A stretch of DNA of 64,000 nucleotides, from NCBI RefSeq assembly GCF_051020765.1, contig NC_134938.1, positions 310,001 to 374,000 of the forward strand, read 5' to 3'. The notes below the pieces were generated by a model. The model searched no databases. It saw only the letters and a list, made by a program, of their open reading frames with translations, and was not told where the DNA came from. The stretch comes from Lasioglossum baleicum. Its lineage: Eukaryota > Arthropoda > Insecta > Hymenoptera > Halictidae. Below are positions 1 through 11,192 of this stretch, in pieces. Both the position numbers and the translations under genes were made by a program. How positions within the stretch are numbered: the first letter of the stretch is position 1; each line of letters begins with the position of its first letter.

Positions 1-2693
1 GCCACAATCTAATCAGTACTTGCCTACTTTCTTTTTACCGATAAAAGTAATTTACGGAAAAATTTCGAACAAAATCTTCGATGATTTAAACGAATGTAAA
101 TATCGTGTGAAAGCGTGTACATTATACGCAGAACATTTTTCTATGATTCTCGACATCACGAAGTAAACTATTGCCGATAGTTACTCAATCTGAACTATGA
201 AAAATCTATTCTGCGATAATCTACTGCTATTTTGAAAAAGAAAAACGATTGCCAAATTTTCAAATTTTCATACATTTTTCAACTAGTCTGTTAACCAGTT
301 ACCGTAAACTTAAGAAATTTTTATTGTATTTGCTTTTTTAGTAGTGGACACGTTACATTTATGTTATGAACATATCTTATTGACATCAAATCTTATGCTG
401 CTAAAAAACGGAAGATTCTTGAAGTAGATCAATATCAATAATGTGATATAACTTTTGGGGGTGTAATTTCAGGGTCGTACGAATTTAATATTGGACGTTT
501 AATGTAAATGTTACTTTTGAAATTGTACAAAATTACTGAAATTATAGGAGAACGAAATATTGAAAGAGACAACCTTGTCGTGTAAACATCATTCGAACGA
601 AACAACGCGTTTCCATAATATCTAGGAGTAATAAGAATTACAAAGGGGAATGTTGAAAACATTCGAAATTTATAAAAGTTACGTATAGTTTTACATGGTT
701 TCTGAAACTACTATATTTTAGTAAATACATATACATAGAATGTTTTCATTTACATTAAAATGTAAACATGGTAATTACAGTGTTTACACGTATAATTGTT
801 TATTTACGTATATAGGACGGATCATCTCGAATTATAAAATTACATTTTAATATGTAGCCGTCTGAAATATGATAAAAATGATTTTTTTTTGTTGGTCGTA
901 ATTGTACGATTATATAAACTGTATACTTCATTTATGGTTGTAGATAAAAAGTTGTGAATAGTGACACGTATTTAATAAACAATTCATTGATGCGCTACGC
1001 TTCTTAATAGGTAATTAGTATAGATTGTTTCCGCGGTATACGAATTTTATATTTGAAAATACTCGTATGTCATATGATATTTAGTTTTGTAGATTGTATA
1101 TAGTATATGTTATAATTGAGAAAGTGATGTATGTCCTCTTTTGGATGGAGAATATGCTATGTAATATCGCAATTCTAACAAATATTTTCTTGCTGCATTT
1201 TGTTTTGTTTTTGTAGAACCGCGAAAGCATCTCGGCTTTAACATTTGACTATTACAAATGAAAATTTAACGCTAACATATACGTTGGTTCCACTAACAAC
1301 TATTAAAAAGTGTATTTGTAGTTTACGAGATGTCAATGAGTAGGACTATTTTATATTAGAAACGACTAACAAAAGTAATATAAAATCTGCTTACCACAAG
1401 AAAGGTTAAATACTAAGATAGACTTATACAATGCAATAAACAAATATTATTTTCATTGCAACTGTATTTTTTTTATTATGAACTTGGTTGATGTGACAAG
1501 ATTTACATTCGGAAATGTAATTATTCCTGTAAAGTATTCTGCAGAAGCCGCGAAATGTGTATTTATGTTTATACTGTAACAAAGATTCGTGATGTATTTC
1601 GAATACATCTGAATACGATGTAGTACACGTTTTGAAATCTCTGACTGGTCAAATAGCTGGTATTATTTTCATTTCTATTCTATGGGAGAAATTTACAAAT
1701 GTTGCTGTTATAATTTAATAAAACGAATTTGATTTTACATAGTGTAAATGTGTGTTAACATCAGCCATACGCATATACATATACGTAGAAAGGAAAGGAA
1801 ATAGTAAATAAGCTGTGATAATACGAATTGTACGATATCTAAGTAAATTGATTATTAAATAAAGAAGTTCAAAGAAATACCAATAAGAATTATTGATTAT
1901 TATTAATTTATTATTATGTTTACAAAGACAATACTTAACAATATTACGTGTACATATCAAATTAAAATACTGATTAATAAAACGGTGATAAAAGATGAAA
2001 ATAAATTTGTTGACCAGTATATGTGGATGAGCAGATTATAATGAGGCGTCCGATATTTTTATCTAGGAATGATTTCGAGGTACCATTTATTATATTATTT
2101 TCTTTGCGATAATTATTTAGGTACGTGTAAGAAATACATTTTACCAATTAAATTTATTATTTAATAAGTAATATAATTATAGATATACAGATATAACAGA
2201 ACTTAAAATATCGCTTAATATGAACTACTAATTTGAAGTTTATATTTCTCGACATTAGATCTGCTCTGACTGTGCAATAATGTTACCTGTTGCCATGTGT
2301 AAGTGTAAATATTGCGGCAGGTTACTTCTTCAGGTCGAAGTTGGATACTGATGGATAAAATTTAAATGCAATTTCTTTTCTTGCTCAACCTACGCTGAAA
2401 CACAGTACGCATTGTATAACAAACGTTCATCGAGAATATTTACCAAGATTAAAATCGTAGTCTTCTGTTTCAAAATCGAATAAAAAGAGAAAACGATAAT
2501 AAAGATTAGATATACACATACAATTTCGGACTTCGCGATACGTACAGTTCTTTTTTCTCTCGTTTTAACACGTTCCGTGTTATAATATAATTGAATATTG
2601 TGCGATAATGTATCAATCTTTCGTGAAATCATCAAATGGCCTGAATGAGAAGTCGAGCAAAAACTTGGCACGGAACGCGTTAAATAATTCAGC
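1..2693. other. AT-rich flank downstream of PP2A-A, no gene seen
   Basis: Strongly AT-rich DNA with many short A/T runs and no reading frame that resembles a protein. The part just below 2694 must carry the 3'UTR of the minus-strand PP2A-A gene. Possible minus-strand AATAAA signals occur (for example at 2086-2091), but the sequence alone does not show which one is used. Nothing else could be recognised. Confidence 0.5.
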
Positions 2694-5600
2694 TTACAGT
2701 TTACTTTTAGAATTAAATACTTCACCTGCGATGCCTGCAATTGCTTCAGAAGCAAAGTATTTCACATCGACGTCGCTATCGGTATTGAGCTTATCAAGTA
2801 CAGGTTTCACTTGAGCTTGCACTGCGCAAGGCTCAAGACAAGGTCCAATCTTTTGTAGAGTTTTCGCAACGTTAAATCGTACATTGGCAACATTATCGGT
2901 GGCCATTCCTAACACTGTTGGAAGCATTACCTTTGTTGTTATTTCTGGACCACACACTTCGGCCAATACCTGCGATTAAGTCAAAGATAAATACAATGAT
3001 CAAAATGCAAAAGCAATACATCATGTTTAATAATGGTTGTACTCACGTTGATACAAAACAGACAGGTCATTCTGTGAAGGTAATTTTGATCTCTCGACAT
3101 TGCTAGTACTTTTGGTATTACTGTATTTTGTGCCCATTCTGGTCCGAATTTCTCCACCAACTTTTTCAAATTTAATGTTGCCGCTTCTCTGATAGCGTAC
3201 ACGTGATCTACCAGCCAAGTCATGCACAGAGAATTTAATTTCTCATCGAAAAATTCAACTCCAAGCTGTCCAGCTAATAATGGCATGTACCTAGATCATG
3301 TTTACATTTAATATTTTAAATAACCAATCTAGAAGTGAAGCGTATTATCAGACATACGTACTCTATAATGGCTAATCTCACTCGCCATTTCGAATCCTCA
3401 GCCAACTCTACGATAGCTGGCAAAAGTGACTGTGAAAGTTGTTGTATACCGATTACTTCATTAACGCATTCTAAATTACTGATAATGTTGAGTCGCACTT
3501 CTGGACATTCATCTCTAAGTTGTGACAAGAATAAAGGTAGGAGATGTTCGATCGTACTGTAAATTTAGACATTTTTAATACTATTGCCGTGTAATCGATT
3601 ATATTATTACTAGACGGCCAATCTTTATGCATAATAAAAATGCAATTCAGGTGGAAAATTTTAATTTTGCATAAAGATTCGCTGTCTAATTATTACTTGT
3701 ATATCGATATAAAACATTTATACGCACTTATGTTTCCCAAGTATTGGACTAAGACCCATTATAACACTTGCTAAAGCCGATTTCACGTGTTGATTTGGAT
3801 CTGATACGAGTTCTTTAACTATAGGTAATATATTCGTCATAATTATGGATTCTTGATTGAATTTATCAAGATTCTGACAAAAGTCGCGAACTTTATCTGC
3901 CGCTGCAGCTCTCACTTCGGCTTCTATATCTTTTAAGAGTACATGAAATGCTGGTACAAGATCTATATTTGTAATTTCTGGACCGACAGCTTTTTGCAGC
4001 TGGAACATAATAAATAGAGATTAAGAACGATGAATAATTATGCGTGATCCAATTGTCCACAAGAAGAGTATATATAGAAAAGGGTATTTACATCAGTAAA
4101 TTTATCTGCGACCATATAGCGTACACGCCATGACTGATCAGTTGCACACTGTCGAAGTGTGGTCATAACTAATTGTTCTACATCTTCTCGTGGCAACAAA
4201 GCTGCAATGCTGACACAAGCTTCAACAGCTAAGAGACGCACAGAATCCTGTGGAGTTTAAATATTATGTGAGTCCTATGAATGATTACCACTAGACTGCA
4301 GATTTTTATGCATTTATGAAGAAATTGGCTAGGTGAAATATAAAAAACAGTGAAAAATTAGAAGTATCTAACAGTAGTGTTATGTTGTTTTCAGGTGTAA
4401 AAAATTATTAGGAGGTGATATGTATTTGTATTTAACTTCTGCTGCCTGCAATCGATGTTGAACATTTTAATTACGCATAAAGATCCACAGTCTAATTGTC
4501 ACTGTAGCGAAAGGAATAATTTTGATGTCGCCTTACTTGCTCATCTTGTGCTAAAATGACAAACATGGGAATTAAATCTGCTTTCACATATTCAATTTCC
4601 ATAACTTTTGCAAATTCTCCTAAGTTCGAAGCAGCAGATCGACGTGCCATCGGTGTGTCATCCTGGCACAATTTGCGAAAATGACATCGTAAAGATGCTA
4701 CGCGTGGATAAAAAAACACAAATATATAAATTAATTTTGCATATTCCCGTATCTCAAAACTGAGATTATCTTCCTTACATTTAACTGATGGACTAACTCG
4801 TGGATAACAGACACTGAATAGGCCACATGCCGAGGTTCTCGAGGTAAACCAATCTCCTCCTGCTAAGCGATCTATCAAGGGAACAAACTTGTCCTCCAAA
4901 TCTTGTGGACTATGTTGAGCAGCAATTGTTCTCAATGATTCCACTGCTTTGTCCCGAACTACTGTTTCCTCAACTGTGGCCAAGGTCTCTAATGGTTTCT
5001 AAATAAAAGAAAATTTCGTATGAATGTCTATTTCTAATATTAAAATTTCACTGCACTTCCGAAAACCGGTCACGTCCGATTTCGCTGAAAGTTTGCAAAT
5101 AGCTTCATTTTACATGAAAACATTGCGAGAATTTTCGGCGAGTCGAAATTTAAGGCCCAACATTTTTCGAAGAATGTTTTTAGCGTCACTCTCTGTCATT
5201 TTGAAAACCTCTATGCTCCGATTTTGCTGAAATTCTGAGAACAAGTTCCTTTTAGATAAAAATGATATTTCCTAGAAGAATTTTTGGTCCAAGTTAGATC
5301 TGGGGTACAAAATATTAACAGGGACCTAACTGATGTAGGTAAATAATTAATTACAACGAAAATGGTCGCTTTATTTGAATTGAAACATTATATTGGGGTC
5401 CTACAAGACCCCATGCGCCCAATTTTGCACAAACTGTCTAGCTACTTCTAGCTCAATCGGGCATGACCGGTTTTAATAATAGGTTTAACATTATGTGAAA
5501 TTTTCACCCCTATGGTAGAGAACTTATTGCATCGCAATGAAGAGATAAATTATTGTAGTACAAATATTATATATTATATTGTTAATATACAGGGTGTCTC

Positions 5601-6709
5601 ACAATTCATGGTACAAATTAGGCCAGGTCGATTCTATGGCTAGAAATAACACGAAAATCAGGAATAACGAAATTGTGTGGGAGGCTTGTTTTCAAGAAAA
5701 TTAAATTTAAATATTAGTCGAGTACACGCGTCCTTAATACACGGGCTCGTATCGAATTGGAGCATTATGCTGAAGTTGATAGTGATAAGCTTCCAGTATC
5801 TACAGTGTTAATATTATATTGTAGTACAAAATCCTACTACTGATAAAAATATTGTGATCAATTAGCCCTTAGCACTCGAGTGACTCTGAGGCTCCATTGT
5901 TTAGATTATTAAATATTTGGTATCTAATCTCAATTACTAGACATTTAAGTATTGTATAGTGGCCCCTACACGGTCAATCAGGAATGACAGTCTGATTGAA
6001 CAGTCAGACTGAAAGTATTGAATGATGTAATTTTATAACAGTTGAAATTAAGACAACATCGTAAACAATATTATTACCAATAAGCAGTGAACATATTCTG
6101 GACCTCCTACAAGAGGCGTGAACTGTCCAAGTTGTTCTGCCAATGCTAGGAGAACTTCGTCTTCATCGTACATAGACTCCGTTAAAAATGGTATTAATTC
6201 ACTACGTGTTCGTTCAACGCCCAAAGCAAGAGCGATCGTAGATAGCTTCTTTATCGAGTTCAACCGTAACTGTAACACAAAAGATTCTATGGAAACACAA
6301 GTATGGGATTAATTTAATTAGCATCTTCAATGCTTTTGTTCTATCCTATCAGTATAATAGATTTCCTCGGCCGGAAGTTTTGTACGCTCGGAGAGTGCAA
6401 TCGAGATAATTGTTGCAGGCTCGAATAAGAACGTTGGATGTATTAATATGAGAAGTAGAACATTGATAGTAAACTGACAGGAGACTATAAACGTATATTT
6501 TGCTCGGCAGTACGCTGCCGCTCCAGCCGCCTTGACACTGTATCTTCTCCGGTGGCTGTACGTGCCTCAGCAAGCCGATTATTTTACAACTATGTAATAT
6601 TGAGTTTTAGCACATTCCGAATTACCTGTACATCTTCGTTTTTTAGTTCGTCGATTAAAACAGCGATCGGATAAAGACTGTCGTCCGCGTGAGAGTCGCT
6701 CGCCGCCAT
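2694..6709 (-). CDS. Protein phosphatase 2A 65 kDa scaffold subunit A (PR65), nine coding exons
   Basis: Scaffold of the PP2A serine/threonine phosphatase: a HEAT-repeat solenoid that binds the catalytic C subunit and one B regulatory subunit. Coding exons on the minus strand are 6709-6626, 6269-6078, 4998-4779, 4697-4537, 4247-4092, 3999-3728, 3556-3362, 3290-3047 and 2969-2694. All junctions are GT-AG and the phases agree. The product is 599 aa, close to the usual ~590. It starts MAASDSHADDSLYP in a good context (AAAATGG) and reads through the family hallmarks GGPEYVHCLL, GDWFTSRTSACGLFSVCYPR, WRVRYMVADKFTD, KSALASVIMGLSP, SLLPAIVELAEDSKWRVRLA, WLVDHVYAIREAA and ANVRFNVAKTLQKIGP. The C-terminus (GIAGEVFNSKSKL) is about eight residues longer than the vertebrate form. 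Introns hold two short hAT-like elements and a 1.08-kb intron 2. The gene is divergent from USP39. Confidence 0.97.
3611..3688. mobile_element. 78-bp hAT-like MITE (TAGACTGCGGA family) in PP2A-A intron
   Basis: A tiny element with inverted ends TAGAC.GC.AATCTTTATGCA. It is flanked on both sides by the perfect 8-bp duplication ATTATTAC (3603-3610 and 3689-3696). An 8-bp duplication is typical of hAT elements. It lies in the intron between 3556 and 3728. Further copies are at 4292, 10286, 12997, 21462, 47045 and 47246. Confidence 0.85.
4292..4494. mobile_element. hAT-like MITE, TAGACTGCGGA family
   Basis: Starts TAGACTGCAGATTTTTATGC and ends with the inverted complement before 4494. The flanks ATTACCAC and ATTGTCAC match at 6 of 8 positions and look like a decayed target duplication. 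It occupies the PP2A-A intron between 4248 and 4536. Confidence 0.75.
4698..4778 (-). other. 81-bp stop-free intron of PP2A-A
   Basis: The donor is GTAAGG, directly after ...PRVSPSVK and one base. The acceptor is GCGTAG, before codons reading LRCHFRKLCQDD. The 81 bp equal exactly 27 codons, with no in-frame stop, so retention would insert 27 residues. Family alignment shows no residues here, so it is an intron. It is very short and encodes a hydrophobic stretch (IYIFVFFYP). Confidence 0.85.
4999..6077 (-). other. Intron 2 of PP2A-A, carrying one element end
   Basis: A 1,079-bp intron with a clear donor (TTG|GTAATA at 6078/6077) and acceptor (TTTAG|AAACC at 4999/4998). At 5588-5612 it has TACAGGGTGTCTCACAATTC. 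This resembles the terminal repeat of the CAGGGTG elements elsewhere, but no partner end was found, so it is probably a solo or degraded end. Confidence 0.7.
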
Positions 6710-6731
6710 TTTGCTGCCGATCACACCATCA

Positions 6732-7120
6732 AGGCAGTGCTTCGATTGAACCCAACTTTTTTGATACGATGTATGGCCGCTAGAGGCGGTGCGCCGAAAG
6801 ACAGTAACGTATCTACTATTGGGTAGCAGAGCGGCCAGAGCCCTGAGGCAGTTATATTGGCGGGAATGTATCGAAATAATCTTACCGGACAAAAAGACTC
6901 CAGGACGTGTCCTACGAGTTGCAAAATATACACAAATACACTTGTTATACATTCATTTTTCAGAATCAAATCATATAAATTTTTTTAAATTCTGCGGGGT
7001 GCTCAAGGAACCCCATTTCATCTACCGAATAGTAGATACGTTACTGTTTTTCCGCGCAGCGCCTCTAGCGGCCATCCATCGTATCAAAAAAGTTGGGTTC
7101 AATCGAAGCACTGCAGCAAG
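6732..7120. repeat. Inverted duplication next to the PP2A-A start, arms of ~95 bp
   Basis: Arm 6732-6826 and arm 7026-7120 are reverse complements with only scattered mismatches. Both contain AGTAGATACGTTACTGT, GCCTCTAGCGGCCAT and CGTATCAAAAAAGTTGGG when read in the second arm. About 200 bp separates the arms. The first arm begins only 22 bp upstream of the PP2A-A ATG, so it probably includes its 5'UTR. No 8-bp duplication or terminal motif identifies it as a transposon. Confidence 0.8.
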
Positions 7121-7126
7121 GCAGAC

Positions 7127-7290
7127 ATGCCAGAGCTGTGGTACTAAACCATACCCCCACCATAGCCTACTATTGCCCCTACGTTGTTTTCCAACGCGCC
7201 CGCGCGCTACACTCGCCAGCGTATCACTCTACTGTATCCCCCACTATGGTGGGGGTATGGTTTAGTACCACAGTACCACAGCTCTGGCAT
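7127..7290. mobile_element. 164-bp foldback element
   Basis: The ends are inverted copies: ATGCCAGAGCTGTGGTAC on the left and its complement on the right. They are followed inward by CTAAACCATACCCCCACCAT and its complement. The right arm has an extra repeat of GTACCACA. Small non-autonomous element or hairpin; family not recognised. Confidence 0.7.
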
Positions 7291-7327
7291 CACTGGACTG
7301 AGCCACTGAGGCAGACGCACTGATATA

Positions 7328-7685
7328 TACAGGGTGTCCCAGAACAAGTGTCGTTCCTTGAAATGGGAGGTTCCTGAGACCATTCTAAGAGACATTTTCC
7401 TTTGCACCAATGTCAACTGTGGCTTTGTTTAGGAGTTATTAACGAAAAACACGGACCAATCAGAGCGCGCCCTGGCCCGGCGCGCCAAGCCGCGCCGGCA
7501 AGCGAGTGTCGCGGTACGCCGTGACGACGCGGCGGCCCAGGGCGCGCTCTGATTGGTCCGTGTTTTTCGTTAATAATTCCTAAACTAAACCGCAGTTGAC
7601 ATTGGCGCAAAAGAAAATGTCTCTTAGAATGGTCTCAGGAACCTCCCATTTCAAGGAACGACACTTGTTCTGGGACACCCTGTAT
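7328..7685. mobile_element. 358-bp CAGGGTGTCCC foldback (TA-flanked MITE), copy A
   Basis: Nearly the whole element is one long inverted repeat, from TACAGGGTGTCCCAGAACAA to its complement ending CCCTGTA. Both arms carry CGGACCAATCAGAGCGCG, giving two inverted CCAAT boxes around a GC-rich centre. The ends are flanked by TA. Related copies are at 24584, 37131 and 41073. It lies between the PP2A-A and USP39 genes. Confidence 0.85.
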
Positions 7686-7859
7686 ACTATATGTCATATG
7701 TATATATCAGTGGGCAGACCAGACGTATGCTCCATATCTGCTCCACAAGACGAATAGAAATCTCACTTTGTCCTTAGCAATGATTATCTATAAAATTATT
7801 ACTACGGATTTTATGAATTTGTGACAAAAATATGTGTGCAAATATTAGAAGACTTTATA

Positions 7860-8047
7860 TTGGGTTGGAGAAAAAGTTTCTTCGAAAACCGATTTTCTTT
7901 ATTCAAGCGATGAAGTTTAATCTATAAAATATTTTCTTATTTATTCATTTTGGCAAAAAATTATCGAACAAAAGAGAAAATGCTTGAATAAAAAAATTAG
8001 GCTTTATTTCACCTTGAAATATCGAAATTACTTTCTTGCCAACCCAA
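7860..8047. mobile_element. mariner-type MITE, TTGGGTTGG ends
   Basis: Starts TTGGGTTGGAGAAAAAGTTT and ends CTTTCTTGCCAACCCAA, with a TA dinucleotide on each side (7858-7859 and 8048-8049). This is the terminal repeat and target site expected of mariner elements. Only 188 bp long, with no transposase. Sister copies are at 20234 and 31983. Confidence 0.88.
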
Positions 8048-8288
8048 TAGATAGCGCGATTGATCACTTTTTCGAAATTTATTACGTACAATTGACATTG
8101 ACAAAAATTGAAATATTAATTATGAGTCTTTGTTATTAGATAATTGGATAACAGACATTTTTCATTTGTTGGTTGTCATTTGTTTGTGTAATTATTCATG
8201 TAACATAGTACAAATGTAGCATTTACGCCGGTATATGAATAAAACATTGAACATATGAAAACATGCATTATAATGCACCGTGGAAAAC

Positions 8289-11170
8289 ATGTCCAAACAT
8301 GTCTTCCTTCGATCTTTAATGAAAATGGCGACTAATAAAAAGGAGAATCAACAAAAAAGAAAGTTACGGGAAGATGAGAGTGATACGGACGATGATAACG
8401 AAAGTGAGTATTTATAATTATATTTTTTACCATTTCCAATTGTTTCCCTCTTTGACATTCACTGTAAGTAGGAATGTCAGTGATAAAATTCATTGTTTAC
8501 ATAATTTGAATTTTGAGGTTAGGCGATTCTTGAATTTATTTGTCTATTGAATTGAATTAGAATTTTTTATATTATCAATGTACGTTATTTTCGAACCACT
8601 TTACATCGGATCGATTTATGTTAAAGTAAGAGATCGCATTCATTTATATATACACGTAAATAAGTATTTGTTATTGGTTTCTAACCTAAAAATAGGTTAA
8701 GTTATAAATGCATTAATTTGTTTTATTTTAGAAAATGCTAAATTCATGAGGACGAACTCCGAAGCACCACGACTATGTCCATATTTAGACACGATAAACC
8801 GACAATTTTTAGATTTCGATTTTGAGAAATTGTGTTCAGTATCGTTATCGAGGATTAATGTATACGCTTGTTTGGTATGTGGAAAGTATTTCCAGGGTAG
8901 AGGTACTAATACTCATGCGTACACACATAGCGTAGCAGAAAGTCATCATGTATTTCTTAATCTGCATACTTTAAAATTTTATTGTTTACCAGATAATTAT
9001 GAAATAATCGGTAAGTTCTCTTGTTATTTTACATATCGATTGGAAGATATGCCGACATGAAATAATAAACGATGTTTTATTCAGATTCATCGTTAGACGA
9101 CATAAAATATGTTTTGAATCCAACATTCGACAAAGCACAGATTGCTCAGTTGGATAAAAGCGATAAGTTATCGAGAGCTATAGATGGCTCGTTATATTCT
9201 CCAGGTATCGTGGGGATGAATAATATAAAAGCAAACGATTATTGCAATGTCATATTACAAGTGAGTTATACTTAAATATACATATAACTTGAAGGTAATC
9301 CATAGCGATAAAAAAACGAAAATTATGTTATTCAGGCACTTTCTCATGTCACACCTCTAAGGGACTTCTTCTTAAGAGAGTCTAATTATTCTCATGTAAA
9401 AAGACCACCGGGTGATTCTTCCTACCTTTTAGTTCAACGTTTCGGAGAACTAATGAGAAAATTATGGAACCCACGTAACTTTAAAGCGCACGTCAGTCCA
9501 CACGAAATGTTACAAGCTGTCGTTTTATGGAGTAAAAAACGATTTCAGTTTACGGAACAGGGTATATAATGCAATATATTCTACATATATTCTATATTCA
9601 ATATTTTCTATATTCTATATATTCTATGTATATTCCATATTCTATATTTTATATATTCTATATTTATATATCTACATATTCTATATTCTATATATTCTAG
9701 ATTCTATATTTTAATTATAATGTATGCTATATATATATATATATATATATATTAAAATGAAACTTCTAGGTGATCCAATCGATTTTCTATCGTGGTTTTT
9801 AAATGCTTTGCACTTAGCATTAAACGGTACGAAGAAACGTGATTCTAGTATAGTGTACAAAACGTTTTTGGGTCATATGCGTATATATACGCGAAAAATT
9901 CCACCTCTCGAATTAGATGAGAATCAAAGAAGCGAATTGCTTCATACCGTAGAATACGGTGAAACGGTAACAGAGAGTCCATTTTTATATTTAACATGCG
10001 ACTTACCTCCACCACCTCTTTTCAAAGACCAATTTACTGAAAATATAATTCCTCAAGTAAGTGTACGATAATTATCTACGCACGAAAACTATACCAAAAA
10101 ATACATCTTTTCTATTCCGATAGGTCAATTTGTATACGCTATTGAACAAGTTCAATGCAGTGACCGAAAAAGAATATAAAACTTACAAGGAGAATTTTAT
10201 GAAAAGATTTGAAATTACAGAACTTCCTCCTTACCTAATACTTTACATAAAAGTAGGTATCAAACAGTATTCTATAACTAATTATTAGACAGCGGATGTT
10301 TATGCAATATAAAAATTTTCTATCTGAATTGCAACAAAATGGAATGGAATACAAAATTTTGTTTTCCAATATGTTTAATATGTTGCAAATAATATAACCG
10401 TATTTTTAAATTTTTGTAATAGTGTTACTGTTATAAATTGTACCTACTCATTTTTGTCATAAACGCATAAAATCCGCTGTCTGCTAATTATAAAATCGAT
10501 CGATACACTCATATTGATTCTCCTTTTCAGAGATTCACAAAAAACACATTTTTCGTAGAGAAAAATCCCACTATAGTTAATTTTCCAGTGAAGTAAGTCA
10601 TTTTTCTATTTTTGACGTTCGAGAAAAATAAAATCTATTTGTAATTCGCACATACTACATTATTTTCAGGAATGTAGATTTTGGAGATATTTTAACGCCC
10701 GAAGTGAAACAGAGACATCCTTGTACAACGTACGATTTAGTAGCAAATATAGTTCACGACGGTGAGCCTGGTCAAGGAACATATAGGGTTCACATTTTAC
10801 ACAGAGCTACCGGTCAGTGGTATGAATTGCAAGACTTACACGTAACTCAAATTCTACCACAAATGATAACATTGACTGAAGCGTATATCCAGGTACAGCT
10901 ATATAATAATTCAACATATAATGATTCAACTCCTAAAGTTGCAGACAAATAATTTAATTGCGTACATAATAAAATATTAGTATATGTATACCTTCCATTT
11001 TTCCCTAGCGCTTAAGACTTTGATACGTGATCTACTTTTCTCTGAGCAATATACATATTAGCTAAGTTATCAAGCAGGCATATCTAAATATACCTCTGTT
11101 ACAGATATACGAGTTGAAGAAAGACGTCAATATCGAAAATGGTGAAAGTAAAAATAAGAAAACTACATGA
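8289..11170 (+). CDS. USP39/Sad1, U4/U6.U5 tri-snRNP ubiquitin-specific peptidase-like protein, nine coding exons
   Basis: Spliceosomal factor that supports tri-snRNP assembly and is a USP-fold protein without protease activity. Exons: 8289-8403, 8732-9010, 9085-9260, 9336-9561, 9770-10056, 10124-10252, 10531-10592, 10670-10892 and 11105-11170, all GT-AG with matching phases; 520 aa. After an acidic/basic N-terminus comes a ZnF-UBP domain (about residues 50-130, with C54, C73, C85, C88 and HSVAESHHVFLNLH). The inactive USP domain follows (VQRFGELMRKLWNPRNFKAH, ITELPPYLILYIK, FFVEKNPTIVNFPV, WYELQDLHVTQILPQMITL). The catalytic Cys position is Asp183 (NNIKANDYCNVILQ) and the His position is Thr462 (GQGTYRVHIL). 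Length is near the human ~565. The start could instead be ATG 8319 or 8325, the latter in a stronger context. Confidence 0.96.
9571..9752. repeat. AT-rich tandem repeat in USP39 intron
   Basis: Repeats of about ATATTCTAT run through the intron between 9562 and 9769. They finish in a pure (AT)n tract at about 9728-9752, just before the acceptor of exon 5. Likely length-polymorphic. Confidence 0.8.
10286..10483. mobile_element. hAT-like MITE, TAGACTGCGGA family, in USP39 intron
   Basis: Starts TAGACAGCGGATGTTTATGC and ends in its near complement ATCCGCTGTCTG. It is flanked by the perfect 8-bp duplication CTAATTAT (10278-10285 and 10484-10491). It fills most of the intron between 10253 and 10530. 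Confidence 0.88.
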
Positions 11171-11186
11171 TAGACATAATTTTTTA

Positions 11187-11192
11187 AATAAA
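11187..11192 (+). terminator. Polyadenylation signal AATAAA of USP39
   Basis: AATAAA lies 17 bp after the USP39 stop codon in an AT-rich stretch, suitable for a very short 3'UTR. A second AATAAA at about 10968-10973, inside the last intron, would serve the readthrough form. Confidence 0.6.

Larger units (their letters stand above)
6710..8288. promoter_or_regulatory. Shared upstream region between divergent PP2A-A and USP39
   Basis: The two start codons face away from each other across 1,579 bp, so both promoters should lie here. No clear TATA box was recognised. The interval is largely repeat-derived: a 95-bp inverted duplication, a 164-bp foldback, a 358-bp CAGGGTG foldback and a mariner MITE. 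CpG density is high near the PP2A start and in the centre of the 7.3-7.7 kb foldback. Confidence 0.5.
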
